8,015 nucleotides of DNA from Bacillota bacterium (GTDB lineage: Bacteria > Bacillota > Clostridia > Peptostreptococcales > Thermotaleaceae), in NCBI GenBank assembly GCA_023623095.1, contig JAMNXX010000270.1:1-8015 (forward strand), written 5' to 3'. The notes under the pieces were generated by a model that was given only the letters and a program-made list of their open reading frames with translations, did no database searches and was not told the DNA's origin. A program made the position numbers and the translations under genes. Shown here piece by piece: positions 1-6,906 of the stretch; within the stretch, counting starts at the first letter, position 1; the number at the start of each line of letters is the position of its first letter.

Positions 1-612
1 ATTCGATTAAACGGACAAACTGTTGGTGTTATTGCAAATCAGCCGAAGGTGTTGGCAGGCTGTTTGGATATTAATGCTTCTGATAAAGCAGCTCGATTTA
101 TCAGAAGATGTGATGCATTTAATATTCCGATTTTAAGTATCGTAGATGTTCCGGGATTCTTGCCGGGAACCAATCAAGAATATGGCGGAATTATCCGACA
201 TGGTGCAAAAATGCTTTATGCTTACAGTGAAGCAACGGTTCCGAAGGTTACATTGATCGTAAGAAAGGCTTACGGCGGTGCATATATCGGTATGTGCAAC
301 AAAGAACTGGGAGCAGATATCGTTATGGCATGGCCGAGTGCAGAAATTGCAGTTATGGGACCCGAAGGTGCTGCGAATATCGTATTTAAAAACGAAATCA
401 AAAATGCAGAGGATCCAGTAGCAGAAAGAGCGAAAAAGATTGCAGAATACAATGAAGAATTTGCAAATCCTTATAAAGCTGCAGAAATGGGATATGTAGA
501 TGATGTAATCGAACCAAGCAGCACGAGACCGAGATTGGTCGATGCGTTCAACATGCTTGCATCGAAGAGACAATCCTTGCCGGCCAAAAAGCATGGAAAT
601 ATTCCTCTGTAA
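1..612 (+). CDS. mmdA: Acyl-CoA decarboxylase carboxyltransferase (alpha) subunit, probably methylmalonyl-CoA decarboxylase MmdA; 5' truncated by window
   Basis: The reading frame is open from base 1 to the TAA at 610-612, giving the last 203 residues. The family is usually a little over 500 residues, so about 300 N-terminal residues lie outside the window. It matches the C-terminal half of the PccB/12S/MmdA carboxyltransferase fold: [55 protein letters not shown] and a terminal KKHGNIPL. In the family the glycine-rich RKAYGGAY segment helps form an oxyanion hole of the crotonase-like domain. The subunit transfers carboxyl from an acyl-CoA to biotin on the carrier protein (1139-1543). Its neighbours (OadG-type anchor, biotin carrier, Na+ pump) indicate a membrane decarboxylase and not a biotin-carboxylase-driven carboxylase. 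Methylmalonyl-CoA is the most likely substrate; the missing half prevents excluding another acyl-CoA. The GTG at 49 is an internal codon, not the start. Confidence 0.9.
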   Translation: MRLNGQTVGVIANQPKVLAGCLDINASDKAARFIRRCDAFNIPILSIVDVPGFLPGTNQEYGGIIRHGAKMLYAYSEATVPKVTLIVRKAYGGAYIGMCNKELGADIVMAWPSAEIAVMGPEGAANIVFKNEIKNAEDPVAERAKKIAEYNEEFANPYKAAEMGYVDDVIEPSSTRPRLVDAFNMLASKRQSLPAKKHGNIPL

Positions 613-651
613 AATGAGAAAGCAAGCATTTTAAAATAAAGAGGTGACAAA

Positions 652-1068
652 ATGGAAAACTTATCAATGATCGAACGGTTTGCCAATGCGGATTTGATGC
701 AGGCAATGCCGCTTAGTGAAAAGTTAGCAACTTCTTTGGTCATAACCGTTTTAGGTCTGGGCGTAACCTTCTTGGTATTGACAATTTTATGGGGCATTAT
801 CGCATTGATGGCCAGAGTACTTAACCAAGCACAGTCTAAAAAAGAAGAACCGGCTGCAGCAGAAGCGAAGGCGGAAGCACAGCCTGTTGCTGAAACGGTA
901 GAGAAAGAAGACGATGAGGAGCTCATCGCAGTGATTACCGCAGCAGTTGCGGCTAGTCTGCAAACTTCTATCCACAATATCTATGTTCGGAACATCGTAA
1001 GAGTTCCCGACACAACACCTGTTTGGGGGAAAACAGCTAGATTGGATCAAATGAATAGCAGGTTTTAA
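652..1068 (+). CDS. mmdD: OadG/MmdD-type small membrane-anchor (delta/gamma) subunit of the sodium-pumping decarboxylase
   Basis: This 138-residue protein has one strongly hydrophobic helix at about residues 27-55 (LVITVLGLGVTFLVLTILWG). A charged Ala/Glu linker follows at about 62-90, then the segment EELIAVITAAVAASL (89-103), and it ends in VWGKTARLDQMNSRF. A single helix, an acidic Ala-rich linker and a closing W...R...M..R motif are the usual layout of the OadG/MmdD family. Family members anchor the carboxyltransferase to the membrane pump and stabilise the complex. The SD sequence GAGGTG at 641-646 lies 5 nt before the ATG and 39 nt after the alpha-subunit stop, so translation within one operon is expected. 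The family diverges strongly, so the call rests on topology, the terminal motif and context. Nothing looks truncated. Confidence 0.85.
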   Translation: MENLSMIERFANADLMQAMPLSEKLATSLVITVLGLGVTFLVLTILWGIIALMARVLNQAQSKKEEPAAAEAKAEAQPVAETVEKEDDEELIAVITAAVAASLQTSIHNIYVRNIVRVPDTTPVWGKTARLDQMNSRF

Positions 1069-1138
1069 ACGTAAGAATAAATTTAAGATGATTTTTCATG
1101 ATAAATAAAAATGATTAGATCAAAGGAGGAACTTAAAA

Positions 1139-1543
1139 ATGAAAAAATTTAATATAACTGTAAATGGCAAGACTTATGAAGTTGATGTAGAAGAAATCGG
1201 AGGTGTTTCTGCACCTACAGCAGCACCAAGACCGGCAGCACCGGCGGCACAAGCAGCTCCTGCAGCAGCACCAAAACCAGCAGCACCAAAAGCAGAACCA
1301 AAGGCAGCACCGAAAGCAGTACCTGCAGGCGGCAATACAGTAACTGCACCGATGCCTGGAACTATTTTGGACATCAAAGTCAAAGAAGGGGATGCTGTAT
1401 CGAGCGGCGACGTATTGCTCATATTAGAAGCGATGAAAATGGAAAATGAAATCATGGCACCAGCAGATGGGACTGTGACATCTATTCAAGTACAAAAAGG
1501 TGCATCTGTAAATGCTGGGGATGTGTTGATCGTATTAGGATAA
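1139..1543 (+). CDS. mmdC: Biotin carboxyl carrier subunit (gamma) of the decarboxylase
   Basis: A 134-residue biotinyl protein. Residues 1-20 ([20 protein letters not shown]) form the usual short N-terminal strand region. Residues about 24-64 are a flexible Ala/Pro/Lys linker of low complexity. Residues 66-134 are a biotinyl/lipoyl domain with APMPGTI and the biotinylation motif EAMKM; the modified lysine is K100, codon 1436-1438. The domain carries the carboxyl group as carboxybiotin between the carboxyltransferase (1-612) and the membrane decarboxylase (1589-2722). A strong SD, AAGGAGGA at 1123-1130, lies 8 nt before the ATG, after a 70-nt gap with no other gene. K100 is the expected substrate of the biotin ligase at 2878-3870. 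The same domain occurs in acetyl-CoA carboxylase AccB, but the flanking OadG and OadB-type genes assign it to the decarboxylase. Confidence 0.93.
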   Translation: MKKFNITVNGKTYEVDVEEIGGVSAPTAAPRPAAPAAQAAPAAAPKPAAPKAEPKAAPKAVPAGGNTVTAPMPGTILDIKVKEGDAVSSGDVLLILEAMKMENEIMAPADGTVTSIQVQKGASVNAGDVLIVLG

Positions 1544-1588
1544 GCTCTCATATGGAAGGATGATTTTAAATAGAAAGGAGCTGCAGAA

Positions 1589-2722
1589 ATGTCACAAGCT
1601 ATCATTGGATTTCTGAAAAGCACAGGATTTACAGGGTTGACCATCCAACATGTGATCATGTTGTGCGTTTCGTTTATTTTGTTGTACCTTGCGATCAAAA
1701 AGGGATTTGAACCCCTGTTATTGATACCGATTGCATTTGGGATGTTGCTGACAAATCTCCCGCTTGCAGACATGATGAAACCACATGGAGGATATGATGA
1801 TATAGGAGGATTGCTCTGGTTTTTCTCTCAAGGAAATAAGCTGGGAATCTTCCCGCCTATCATTTTTCTGGGTGTAGGCGCGATGACGGACTTCGGTCCT
1901 CTGATTGCAAATCCGAAATCGTTGTTATTAGGAGCTGCAGCGCAATTGGGTATTTTTACCACATTTATAGGTGCAATCGTATTGGGATTTTCTGCGCAGC
2001 AGGCAAGCTCTATCGGGATTATCGGAGGGGCAGACGGTCCAACGGCTATTTTCTTAACATCTAGACTGGCACCGGAGCTTTTGGCCCCGATTGCGGTAGC
2101 GGCATATTCTTATATGGCGCTGGTTCCTATTATCCAACCGCCGATTATGAAAGCATTGACAACGAAAAAAGAACGAATGATCAAAATGGAGCAGCTAAGA
2201 ACTGTATCCAAAACAGAAAAGATCATCTTCCCGATTATGGTTACCGTTGTTGTTTCTTTAATTTTGCCTTCCGCAGCTACATTGATAGGGTTACTGATGT
2301 TTGGCAATTTGCTTAAGGAATGCGGTGTAGCCGACCGATTGTCAGACACAGCATCGAATGCGCTAATGAATATCGTAACGATCCTATTGGGTGTGTCCGT
2401 AGGTGCTACGGCAACAGCAGAGCTGTTCTTAAAATTGGAAACGATCAAGATCATTGTTCTAGGAGTATTGGCATTCGCTTTGGGTACTGCTGGGGGCGTT
2501 ATTCTCGGAAAGATCATGAACAAAATTTCGGGCGGAACGATCAATCCGCTGATTGGTTCAGCAGGTGTTTCGGCTGTACCGATGGCGGCCAGGGTTTCCC
2601 AAGTCGTAGGGCAGAAGGAAAACCCGGGGAACTTCTTGCTGATGCATGCGATGGGACCAAACGTAGCAGGAGTTATTGGATCGGCAGTTGTTGCAGGGCT
2701 ATTGCTCTCGATGTTTGGATAA
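1589..2722 (+). CDS. mmdB: Sodium-translocating decarboxylase beta subunit (carboxybiotin decarboxylase and Na+ pump)
   Basis: This 377-residue polytopic membrane protein belongs to the OadB/MmdB/GcdB family and has the usual length for MmdB/GcdB. It decarboxylates carboxybiotin on the carrier protein and couples this to Na+ export. Hallmarks visible are [11 protein letters not shown] (residues 145-155), with D149 at the position of the essential aspartate of Klebsiella OadB, and [17 protein letters not shown] (319-335). N319, G323, S328 and R335 keep the spacing of OadB N373, G377, S382 and R389, and the D149-N319 distance equals the D203-N373 distance. Multiple hydrophobic segments run throughout, with a short charged loop near 191-211. 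The SD AAGGAG (1575-1580) lies 8 nt before the ATG, 45 nt after mmdC. It is the last gene before a strong terminator. All key residues are present, so it should be functional. Confidence 0.95.
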   Translation: MSQAIIGFLKSTGFTGLTIQHVIMLCVSFILLYLAIKKGFEPLLLIPIAFGMLLTNLPLADMMKPHGGYDDIGGLLWFFSQGNKLGIFPPIIFLGVGAMTDFGPLIANPKSLLLGAAAQLGIFTTFIGAIVLGFSAQQASSIGIIGGADGPTAIFLTSRLAPELLAPIAVAAYSYMALVPIIQPPIMKALTTKKERMIKMEQLRTVSKTEKIIFPIMVTVVVSLILPSAATLIGLLMFGNLLKECGVADRLSDTASNALMNIVTILLGVSVGATATAELFLKLETIKIIVLGVLAFALGTAGGVILGKIMNKISGGTINPLIGSAGVSAVPMAARVSQVVGQKENPGNFLLMHAMGPNVAGVIGSAVVAGLLLSMFG

Positions 2723-2725
2723 AAT

Positions 2726-2763
2726 ATAAAAATAAGCAGACTTTCGAGTCTGCTTATTTTTAT
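2726..2763 (+). terminator. Intrinsic terminator with 17-bp perfect stem closing the mmd operon
   Basis: The left arm 2726-2742 and right arm 2747-2763 are perfectly complementary around a TTCG loop at 2743-2746. The stem begins only 4 nt after the mmdB stop codon. The inner part of the stem (AGCAGACT/AGTCTGCT) is the more GC-containing part, the outer part is A/T, and the 3' arm ends in TTATTTTTAT, which serves as the U-rich tract. The A tract on the 5' side mirrors it, so the element could also terminate transcription arriving from the other strand, although no gene on that strand is present here. It separates the decarboxylase operon from birA. Confidence 0.93.
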
Positions 2764-2877
2764 CATAGAAGGAAACAGATTCGAATACATCATTTTAATT
2801 TAGAAAAAGATTTGGGATTTCAGATAATATAAAAATTTTATTCAAATTTTTGCTTGATGAGGAGTTGAAGAAACGGA

Positions 2878-3870
2878 ATGAAGCGCGAAATTCTAAAAGC
2901 CCTCAAGGATCAGAAAGAAGGGTTTGTTTCAGGGCAAGAAATGAGCGAAAGGCTGGGGGTGACGCGGGCAGCGGTTTGGAAACATATCAAACAGCTCCAG
3001 GAAGAGGGATATGAAATTGAAGCGATTTCGCGTAAAGGATATCGCTTGCTGAAGGACCCGGATCATCTTGATGGGGATGCACTGGAACTTGACAGGAGCT
3101 CGAGCGTATTTGGGAAAAAGGTTTATTATTTTGAATCGGTTGATTCTACCAATACGATGGCAAAAAAATTGGCGGCAGAAGGTGCGGTAGAAGGAACGGT
3201 GGTCATTGCCGAAGAACAGAAAGCAGGGAAAGGACGACTTGGAAGGAGCTGGGAGTCCGCGAAAGGGGCAGGAATTTGGCTCTCGATTATTTTGAGGCCT
3301 GCAATAAAACCTTTAGATGCAGCGAAAATTACGCAGATTGCGGCAGCAGCGGTGGGAACGGCGATTCAAAAAAATACGGGATATGCCATACAGATCAAAT
3401 GGCCGAATGATATTCTCATGGATAAAAAAAAGATATGCGGTATCCTTACGGAAATGAGTGCGGAATTGGAACGCATTAATTTTATTGTTGTGGGGATTGG
3501 AGTCAATGTCAGCCAAAAGGAAGGAGATTTTCCGAACGAACTAAAACATGCTGCATCTATCGAATCCTGCACCGGAAAAACAGTTTCGAGAAGATCCTTG
3601 GTGATTGAGATATTAAAAGAATTTGAAGAATTATATTTTGATTTTTTACATACGGGCAGCATTGAAAAAAGCATTCATATTTGCAGAAAATATTCTGTGA
3701 CTTTAGGAAGCAAAGTAAAAGTTATTGATAAGGAAAAAGAAATTATAGCTGAGGCAGTGGATATTACGGAGGATGGCGAACTGTTAATTCGGGATGAATC
3801 CGGAGGGCTTAAAAAGATTATTTCCGGAGAAGTATCGGTCAGGGGATTATATGGCTATACGCCATCATAG
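2878..3870 (+). CDS. birA: Bifunctional biotin-[protein] ligase / biotin-responsive repressor BirA
   Basis: The 330-residue length fits the long, DNA-binding class of biotin-protein ligase. Residues 1-60 form a winged helix (SGQEMSERLGVTRAAVWKHI, 18-37, then a wing ending SRKGYRLL). The catalytic domain shows ESVDSTN (86-92), the biotinoyl-AMP loop GKGRLGR (117-123), GAGIWLSIILRP (130-141), KWPNDIL (174-180), KKKICGILTE (183-192, with K185 likely equivalent to the substrate-contacting lysine of E. coli BirA) and GIGVN (206-210). A C-terminal SH3-like domain (about 270-325) completes it. It makes biotinoyl-5'-AMP and attaches biotin to carrier lysines; in bacteria with the HTH it also represses biotin genes. 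The likely local target is K100 of the carrier at 1139-1543. The SD (GAGGAG, 2859-2864) is 13 nt from the ATG, a rather long spacing, but the N-terminus fits the family. I see no palindromic BirA operator in this window. Confidence 0.95.
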   Translation: MKREILKALKDQKEGFVSGQEMSERLGVTRAAVWKHIKQLQEEGYEIEAISRKGYRLLKDPDHLDGDALELDRSSSVFGKKVYYFESVDSTNTMAKKLAAEGAVEGTVVIAEEQKAGKGRLGRSWESAKGAGIWLSIILRPAIKPLDAAKITQIAAAAVGTAIQKNTGYAIQIKWPNDILMDKKKICGILTEMSAELERINFIVVGIGVNVSQKEGDFPNELKHAASIESCTGKTVSRRSLVIEILKEFEELYFDFLHTGSIEKSIHICRKYSVTLGSKVKVIDKEKEIIAEAVDITEDGELLIRDESGGLKKIISGEVSVRGLYGYTPS

Positions 3871-4145
3871 GCTCAATCCGTTCCGATATTATTTTTTTGA
3901 AGATCGGAAAGTATATTTCTTTGTACAAATGATTGAAAAATAAAAATGCGGATGATAACATATAAAAGACAAATATCTTATCCATCGATATACACAGATG
4001 CTTGAACCCAACAACGAAACAGATGAGAATACGGAAAATATCTTTTTATAAAATGATTGGAGCTTTTTTCACAGAAAAGTTTTGTTTGATTTGGATAAAA
4101 TATTGGAAGAAATGTGAATACTTATGAGGAAAGGTCAGGGATGAA
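3871..4145 (+). other. A/T-rich intergenic region between birA and coaX, no gene found
   Basis: These 275 nt contain no convincing coding sequence, tRNA or conserved riboswitch that I can recognise. There is a 10-nt inverted repeat with one mismatch at 3954-3982 (listed separately) and a weaker 7-bp repeat (3881-3887 with 3903-3909) with no T tract after it. No canonical intrinsic terminator follows birA. No promoter matching TTGACA-N17-TATAAT is visible, so it is unclear whether coaX is transcribed from here or by read-through from birA. Just before coaX the sequence GAGGAAAGG (4126-4134) provides the ribosome binding site. Confidence 0.6.
3954..3982. repeat. Imperfect inverted repeat upstream of coaX
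   Basis: GATAACATAT (3954-3963) and ATATCTTATC (3973-3982) are complementary at 9 of 10 positions around a 9-nt spacer. It could be a protein-binding dyad or a weak RNA hairpin. The A/T-rich background means such repeats arise readily by chance, and no T tract follows, so it is not a terminator. Confidence 0.35.
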
Positions 4146-4919
4146 ATGTTATTAGCATTTGACGTAGGGAATACGAATATTGTCTTAGGCGCATTTAAGG
4201 GAAAAAAGTTGCTGCAATTTTGGAGATTCGCAACGGATGAAAGCAAAAGTGCAGATGAATATGGGATGTTGCTGCATCAATTTTTTCAATATGAAGGACT
4301 GAGTCTTAAAGACGTAAGTGATGTTATCATTTCTTCCGTTGTGCCCCCGATTATGTATACATTGCAGCACACTTCATTAAAGTATTGCAATCGGAAAGCG
4401 ATCATCGTCGGGCCTGGTGTAAAAACGGGGATGAACATCTTATACGATAATCCGAAGCAGGTAGGAACGGATCGAATTGTCAATGCCGTTGCTGCATTTG
4501 AAAAATATGGAGGGCCTTTGGTTATCGTGGATTTTGGTACAGCCACGACTTTTTGTGCTGTATCTGAAAAAGGAGAATATTTAGGAGGAGCAATCGCACC
4601 GGGAATCAAAATATCAAGTGACGCGCTGTTTGAGAGAGCGGCTAAGTTGCCCAGGGTAGAGCTGATTAAACCGAAGAAGGTCATTTGCAAAAATACCATC
4701 AGTAGCATACAGTCTGGATTGGTTTATGGATATGTGGGCTTGGTCGATTATCTTGTGCGCAGGATGAAAAAAGAGCTAGGCGATCACCCAAATACGAAGG
4801 TGATTGCTACAGGAGGCCTTGCAAGTATGATTGCAAGCGAGTCCGAGGCCATCGATGTAGTGGATCGGTTTCTCACGTTAGATGGATTATGCATTATTTA
4901 TGAAAAAAATAAGACCTGA
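4146..4919 (+). CDS. coaX: Type III pantothenate kinase CoaX
   Basis: This 257-residue protein phosphorylates pantothenate to 4'-phosphopantothenate, the first committed step of coenzyme A synthesis, using the CoaX (ASKHA-fold) enzyme type that is not feedback-inhibited by CoA. Motifs in order are [11 protein letters not shown] (5-15, phosphate loop with D6), SSVVPP (63-68), [10 protein letters not shown] (89-98), [10 protein letters not shown] (105-114, D109 the likely catalytic base), VDFGTATTF (128-136, D129 metal/nucleotide site), LGGAIAPGI (146-154) and ATGGLA (221-226). Length and motif spacing are normal for the family. The ATG at 4146 places the phosphate loop at residue 5, as expected; the ATG at 4141 is in another frame and stops after four codons. 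GAGGAAAGG at 4126-4134 precedes it. CoA supply is logically linked to the acyl-CoA decarboxylase upstream, but the birA-coaX neighbourhood is common and not specific evidence for such a link. Confidence 0.96.
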   Translation: MLLAFDVGNTNIVLGAFKGKKLLQFWRFATDESKSADEYGMLLHQFFQYEGLSLKDVSDVIISSVVPPIMYTLQHTSLKYCNRKAIIVGPGVKTGMNILYDNPKQVGTDRIVNAVAAFEKYGGPLVIVDFGTATTFCAVSEKGEYLGGAIAPGIKISSDALFERAAKLPRVELIKPKKVICKNTISSIQSGLVYGYVGLVDYLVRRMKKELGDHPNTKVIATGGLASMIASESEAIDVVDRFLTLDGLCIIYEKNKT

Positions 4920-5141
4920 TATTTATGGGCGTGAATGTATGTAAGTGAATTTATGTTGAAATGGCGATAATCTGGAAAAGGGGATCAGAAGCCTGGTTAT
5001 TGCTTTTTCTTTTTCCATCTGAATTCTATCTTTATCGATGTCGGTGTATCGAAATTTATTCTTTACTGTCCCAAAACTCCCGCTACAATGAGGCAAAAGC
5101 GGAGCAAGTGAGGGGCCAGATAGAAAAGGAGATTCACTGGA
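4920..5141 (+). other. coaX-dus intergenic region with a short GreA-like peptide stretch
   Basis: No convincing intact gene lies in these 222 nt. An open frame starting at the ATG at 4961 runs into dus and ends at 5269 in a different frame from dus, so it is unlikely to be expressed as a whole. Within it, 5066-5107 would encode LSQNSRYNEAKAEQ. This is identical at 9 of 14 ungapped positions to residues 44-57 of the GreA encoded at 6411-6887 ([14 protein letters not shown]), which lie at the tip region of the GreA coiled coil. The match could continue with VRGQIEKEI after a two-residue gap. The flanking translation does not resemble GreA. It may be a decayed remnant or coincidence. The end of the region holds the dus ribosome binding site AAAGGAG (5125-5131). 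Confidence 0.4.
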
Positions 5142-6107
5142 GTGAAAATTGGAAATATATCCTTGGAAAACAATGTGTTTTTAGCGCCTATGGCAGGAAT
5201 TACGGATCTAACCTTTCGCCTTCTTTGCAAGGAGCAAGGGTGCGGCTTGGTCTACACGGAAATGATTAGCGCGAAAGGACTATGTTATGGAGATAAAGGG
5301 ACGCAGTCCCTTTTAAAGATCCAACCGGAAGAAAGACCCGTTGCACTTCAAATTTTCGGTTCTGAACCTGAGTTTATGGCAAAAGCGGCTTATCAATTAA
5401 ATGCGTTGGAATTTGATATTTTGGATATCAATATGGGATGCCCCACACCTAAAATTGTGAAAAACGGAGATGGAGCTGCATTGATGAAAGAACCCGATTT
5501 GGCGCGGAAAGTGATTCGGGCAGTCGTGAGAGAAACGAATAAGCCCGTGACGGTTAAAATCAGAAAGGGCTGGGATCAGGAAAATATCAATGCAGTAGAG
5601 ATTGCAAAAATAGCAGAGGAAGAAGGGGCAGCCGCTATTGCTGTTCATGGAAGGACGAGAGAGCAATTTTACAGCGGAAGAGCAGATTGGAATATCATTA
5701 GGCAGGTGAAGGAATCGGTAGAGATACCTGTTATCGCAAATGGAGATATTTTTACGCCTGAAGATGCCGTTGCAATTTTGCGGGAAACCAGTTGTGATGC
5801 GATCATGATCGGCAGGGGAGCACAGGGAAATCCATGGATTTTCAAAAGGATCTTATATCATCTGGAAACAGGGATGCATTTGCCGGAACCTTCGCCGAAA
5901 GAAAAAATCGATATGGCCTTAAAACATCTGGAAATGCTTACGGAACAAATCGGAGAATATCTTGCTGTTCGAGAAATCAGAAAGCATATCGGATGGTATT
6001 TGAAAGGAATGCATCATGCAGCAGCGTTTAGAAAGCAGGTCAATACTTTTCAGACTAAGGAAGAAATTAAGGCAGCGCTACATTCCTTCCAAAAGACATT
6101 CAAATAG
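5142..6107 (+). CDS. dusB: tRNA-dihydrouridine synthase (Dus family, DusB-like)
   Basis: A 321-residue FMN-dependent enzyme that reduces specific uridines of tRNA to dihydrouridine. The N-terminal TIM barrel shows LAPMAGITD (14-22), the segment [11 protein letters not shown] (37-47), QIFGSEP (70-76), [10 protein letters not shown] (95-104) with C100 the probable catalytic acid, KIRKGWD (139-145), [13 protein letters not shown] (167-179), PVIANGDI (196-203) and [12 protein letters not shown] (223-234). These are FMN-phosphate-binding and active-site segments of the family. A helical C-terminal domain covers about 250-321. Translation starts at GTG 5142, chosen because [18 protein letters not shown] is the usual N-terminus and AAAGGAG ends 10 nt upstream. 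DusB-type is suggested by overall similarity and its place next to coaX and greA-lysS; which uridine is modified cannot be read from sequence alone. It is 222 nt after coaX and 303 nt before greA. Confidence 0.94.
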   Translation: MKIGNISLENNVFLAPMAGITDLTFRLLCKEQGCGLVYTEMISAKGLCYGDKGTQSLLKIQPEERPVALQIFGSEPEFMAKAAYQLNALEFDILDINMGCPTPKIVKNGDGAALMKEPDLARKVIRAVVRETNKPVTVKIRKGWDQENINAVEIAKIAEEEGAAAIAVHGRTREQFYSGRADWNIIRQVKESVEIPVIANGDIFTPEDAVAILRETSCDAIMIGRGAQGNPWIFKRILYHLETGMHLPEPSPKEKIDMALKHLEMLTEQIGEYLAVREIRKHIGWYLKGMHHAAAFRKQVNTFQTKEEIKAALHSFQKTFK

Positions 6108-6174
6108 TCAACAGCTCGAGAAGAAGTGCTGTGAAGCGCGATATAGGAAGCGTTCGGGGGTTTTTATCGATTGC

Positions 6175-6203
6175 TTGACAATTCATAACAACTAAATTAT
6201 AAT
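6175..6203 (+). promoter_or_regulatory. Consensus sigma-A promoter for greA-lysS
   Basis: A perfect TTGACA (6175-6180) and a perfect TATAAT (6198-6203) are separated by exactly 17 nt. Transcription should start near 6209-6211, giving a greA leader of about 200 nt. It is the only full-consensus promoter I find in the window and should be strong. Confidence 0.88.
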
Positions 6204-6209
6204 AATGCG

Positions 6210-6410
6210 CATGAAGGGGAAAACAAGTTTATATTTTCTCTAAAAAGGGAATTATTTTTGTGTTTACTCGTAAGCACTGTTTCAACAGTGCTTATTATCA
6301 TGAATTTGAGAAAAACTTGCTAATGTTTTGAAGAATAAATTTATGATGGACACATATATTATTTTAAAATCTTTATCAAGAAAACAGAATAGAGGGAAAG
6401 GGAGAGGGAA
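6210..6410 (+). promoter_or_regulatory. Structured greA 5' leader (possible regulatory RNA)
   Basis: About 200 nt lie between the predicted transcription start and greA, with no credible gene. Three pairings can be read. First, 6224-6230 plus 6236-6240 pair with 6308-6319, giving 12 Watson-Crick pairs with a 5-nt bulge (6231-6235). Second, the enclosed hairpin 6271-6280/6285-6294 has 10 perfect pairs around the loop TTCA. Third, an alternative stem 6216-6223/6234-6241 (8 pairs, two of them G-U) overlaps the first and excludes it. No long T tract follows the central hairpin, so it is not a classical terminator. The layout suggests a folded leader with two possible states. I do not recognise it as a known riboswitch or T-box. 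Function is inferred only. Confidence 0.45.
6271..6294 (+). repeat. 10-bp perfect hairpin in the greA leader
   Basis: TAAGCACTGT (6271-6280) and ACAGTGCTTA (6285-6294) are perfectly complementary around a TTCA tetranucleotide loop. It lies about 60-85 nt downstream of the predicted start site and about 116 nt before the greA ATG. The sequence after it (TTATCATGAATTT) is A/T-rich but lacks a continuous T run, so termination here would be weak at best; a pausing, processing or stabilising hairpin are alternatives. Confidence 0.7.
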
Positions 6411-6887
6411 ATGGCTGAGAGGGAAGTGCTCTTGACTCCTGAGGGATTAAGAAAGATTGAAGAAGAATTGGATTTTTTGAAAACCATAAAAAGAAAAGAA
6501 ATCGCTGAAAGGATTAAGGAAGCGATTGCTTTTGGGGATATAAGTGAAAATTCCGAATATGACGAAGCGAAAAATGAGCAGGCGAAAGTAGAAGAACGGA
6601 TCGCTAAACTGGAATCTACGCTGCGCAAGGCGAAAATTATCGATGAAGAAGAAATTTCCTTAGATGTGGTCAATATCGGTGTAACGGTAAAGGTTAAAAT
6701 GCTTGCTTTTGATGAAATTGACGAATATACGATCGTTGGAACAGCCGAAGCAGATCCATACGATCATAAAATATCGAATGAATCTCCTGTAGGGAAAGCG
6801 CTGTTAGGAAAAAAAGTTGGTGATATCGTAGATGTTCAAGTTCCGGATGGGACTACAAAGCTTGAAATTTTAGAGATTAAAAGATAG
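6411..6887 (+). CDS. greA: Transcription elongation factor GreA
   Basis: The protein is 158 residues, the normal GreA length. Residues about 1-78 form the N-terminal antiparallel coiled coil, starting [20 protein letters not shown]. The conserved tip [13 protein letters not shown] (42-54) holds the acidic pair D43/E46, equivalent to E. coli D41/E44, which reach the RNA polymerase active site through the secondary channel. Residues about 82-158 form the FKBP-like domain, with GTAEADP (110-116), the segment [18 protein letters not shown] (121-138) and LEILEI near the end. The factor stimulates cleavage of backtracked RNA and restarts arrested polymerase. A purine-rich stretch, AGAGGGAAAGGGAGAGGG (6391-6408), supplies the ribosome binding site. 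Expression is probably driven by the consensus promoter at 6175-6203 through a folded leader. The stop is 19 nt before lysS, so the two are likely one operon. Confidence 0.97.
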   Translation: MAEREVLLTPEGLRKIEEELDFLKTIKRKEIAERIKEAIAFGDISENSEYDEAKNEQAKVEERIAKLESTLRKAKIIDEEEISLDVVNIGVTVKVKMLAFDEIDEYTIVGTAEADPYDHKISNESPVGKALLGKKVGDIVDVQVPDGTTKLEILEIKR

Positions 6888-6906
6888 GTTAGGAGGAATA
6901 CAAAAG

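Noticed and set aside
133..594. 153-codon open frame on the minus strand opposite mmdA
   Set aside because: Antisense shadow of a strongly conserved coding sequence; Cys/Phe-rich translation without recognisable domain.
2110..2793. 227-codon open frame on the minus strand
   Set aside because: It lies opposite mmdB and reads through the terminator; its composition mirrors the membrane gene, and it has no family motif.
2320..2832. 170-codon open frame on the + strand overlapping the end of mmdB
   Set aside because: It is a shifted frame inside mmdB that runs through the terminator; the translation is Arg/Cys/Gly-rich and resembles nothing.
2764..2877. BirA operator or clear promoter before birA
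   Set aside because: No GTTAAC-like dyad was found; a GATAAT at 2823-2828 lacks a matching -35 box at proper spacing.
3881..3909. Terminator for birA from TTCCGAT/ATCGGAA
   Set aside because: The T tract is inside the 15-nt loop, not after the stem, so it would not act as an intrinsic terminator.
3998..4051. Mini-ORF of 17 codons before coaX (MLEPNNETDENTENIFL)
   Set aside because: No ribosome binding site, and the frame is closed by a stop about 40 nt upstream; too short to support.
4961..5269. Open frame of 102 codons between coaX and dus as a separate gene
   Set aside because: It overlaps the first 128 nt of dus in another frame, has no good ribosome binding site, and apart from the short GreA-like patch looks non-coding.
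6111..6166. Intrinsic terminator for dus ending at GGGGGTTTTT
   Set aside because: The T run is present, but only a weak 5-bp repeat (6111-6115 with 6128-6132) or a G-U-rich long-loop pairing is available, and neither sits against the T run.
6205..6243. 12-codon mini-ORF at the very start of the greA leader as a leader peptide
   Set aside because: It would have to be translated leaderless from the predicted start site, with no Shine-Dalgarno sequence and no run of regulatory codons.
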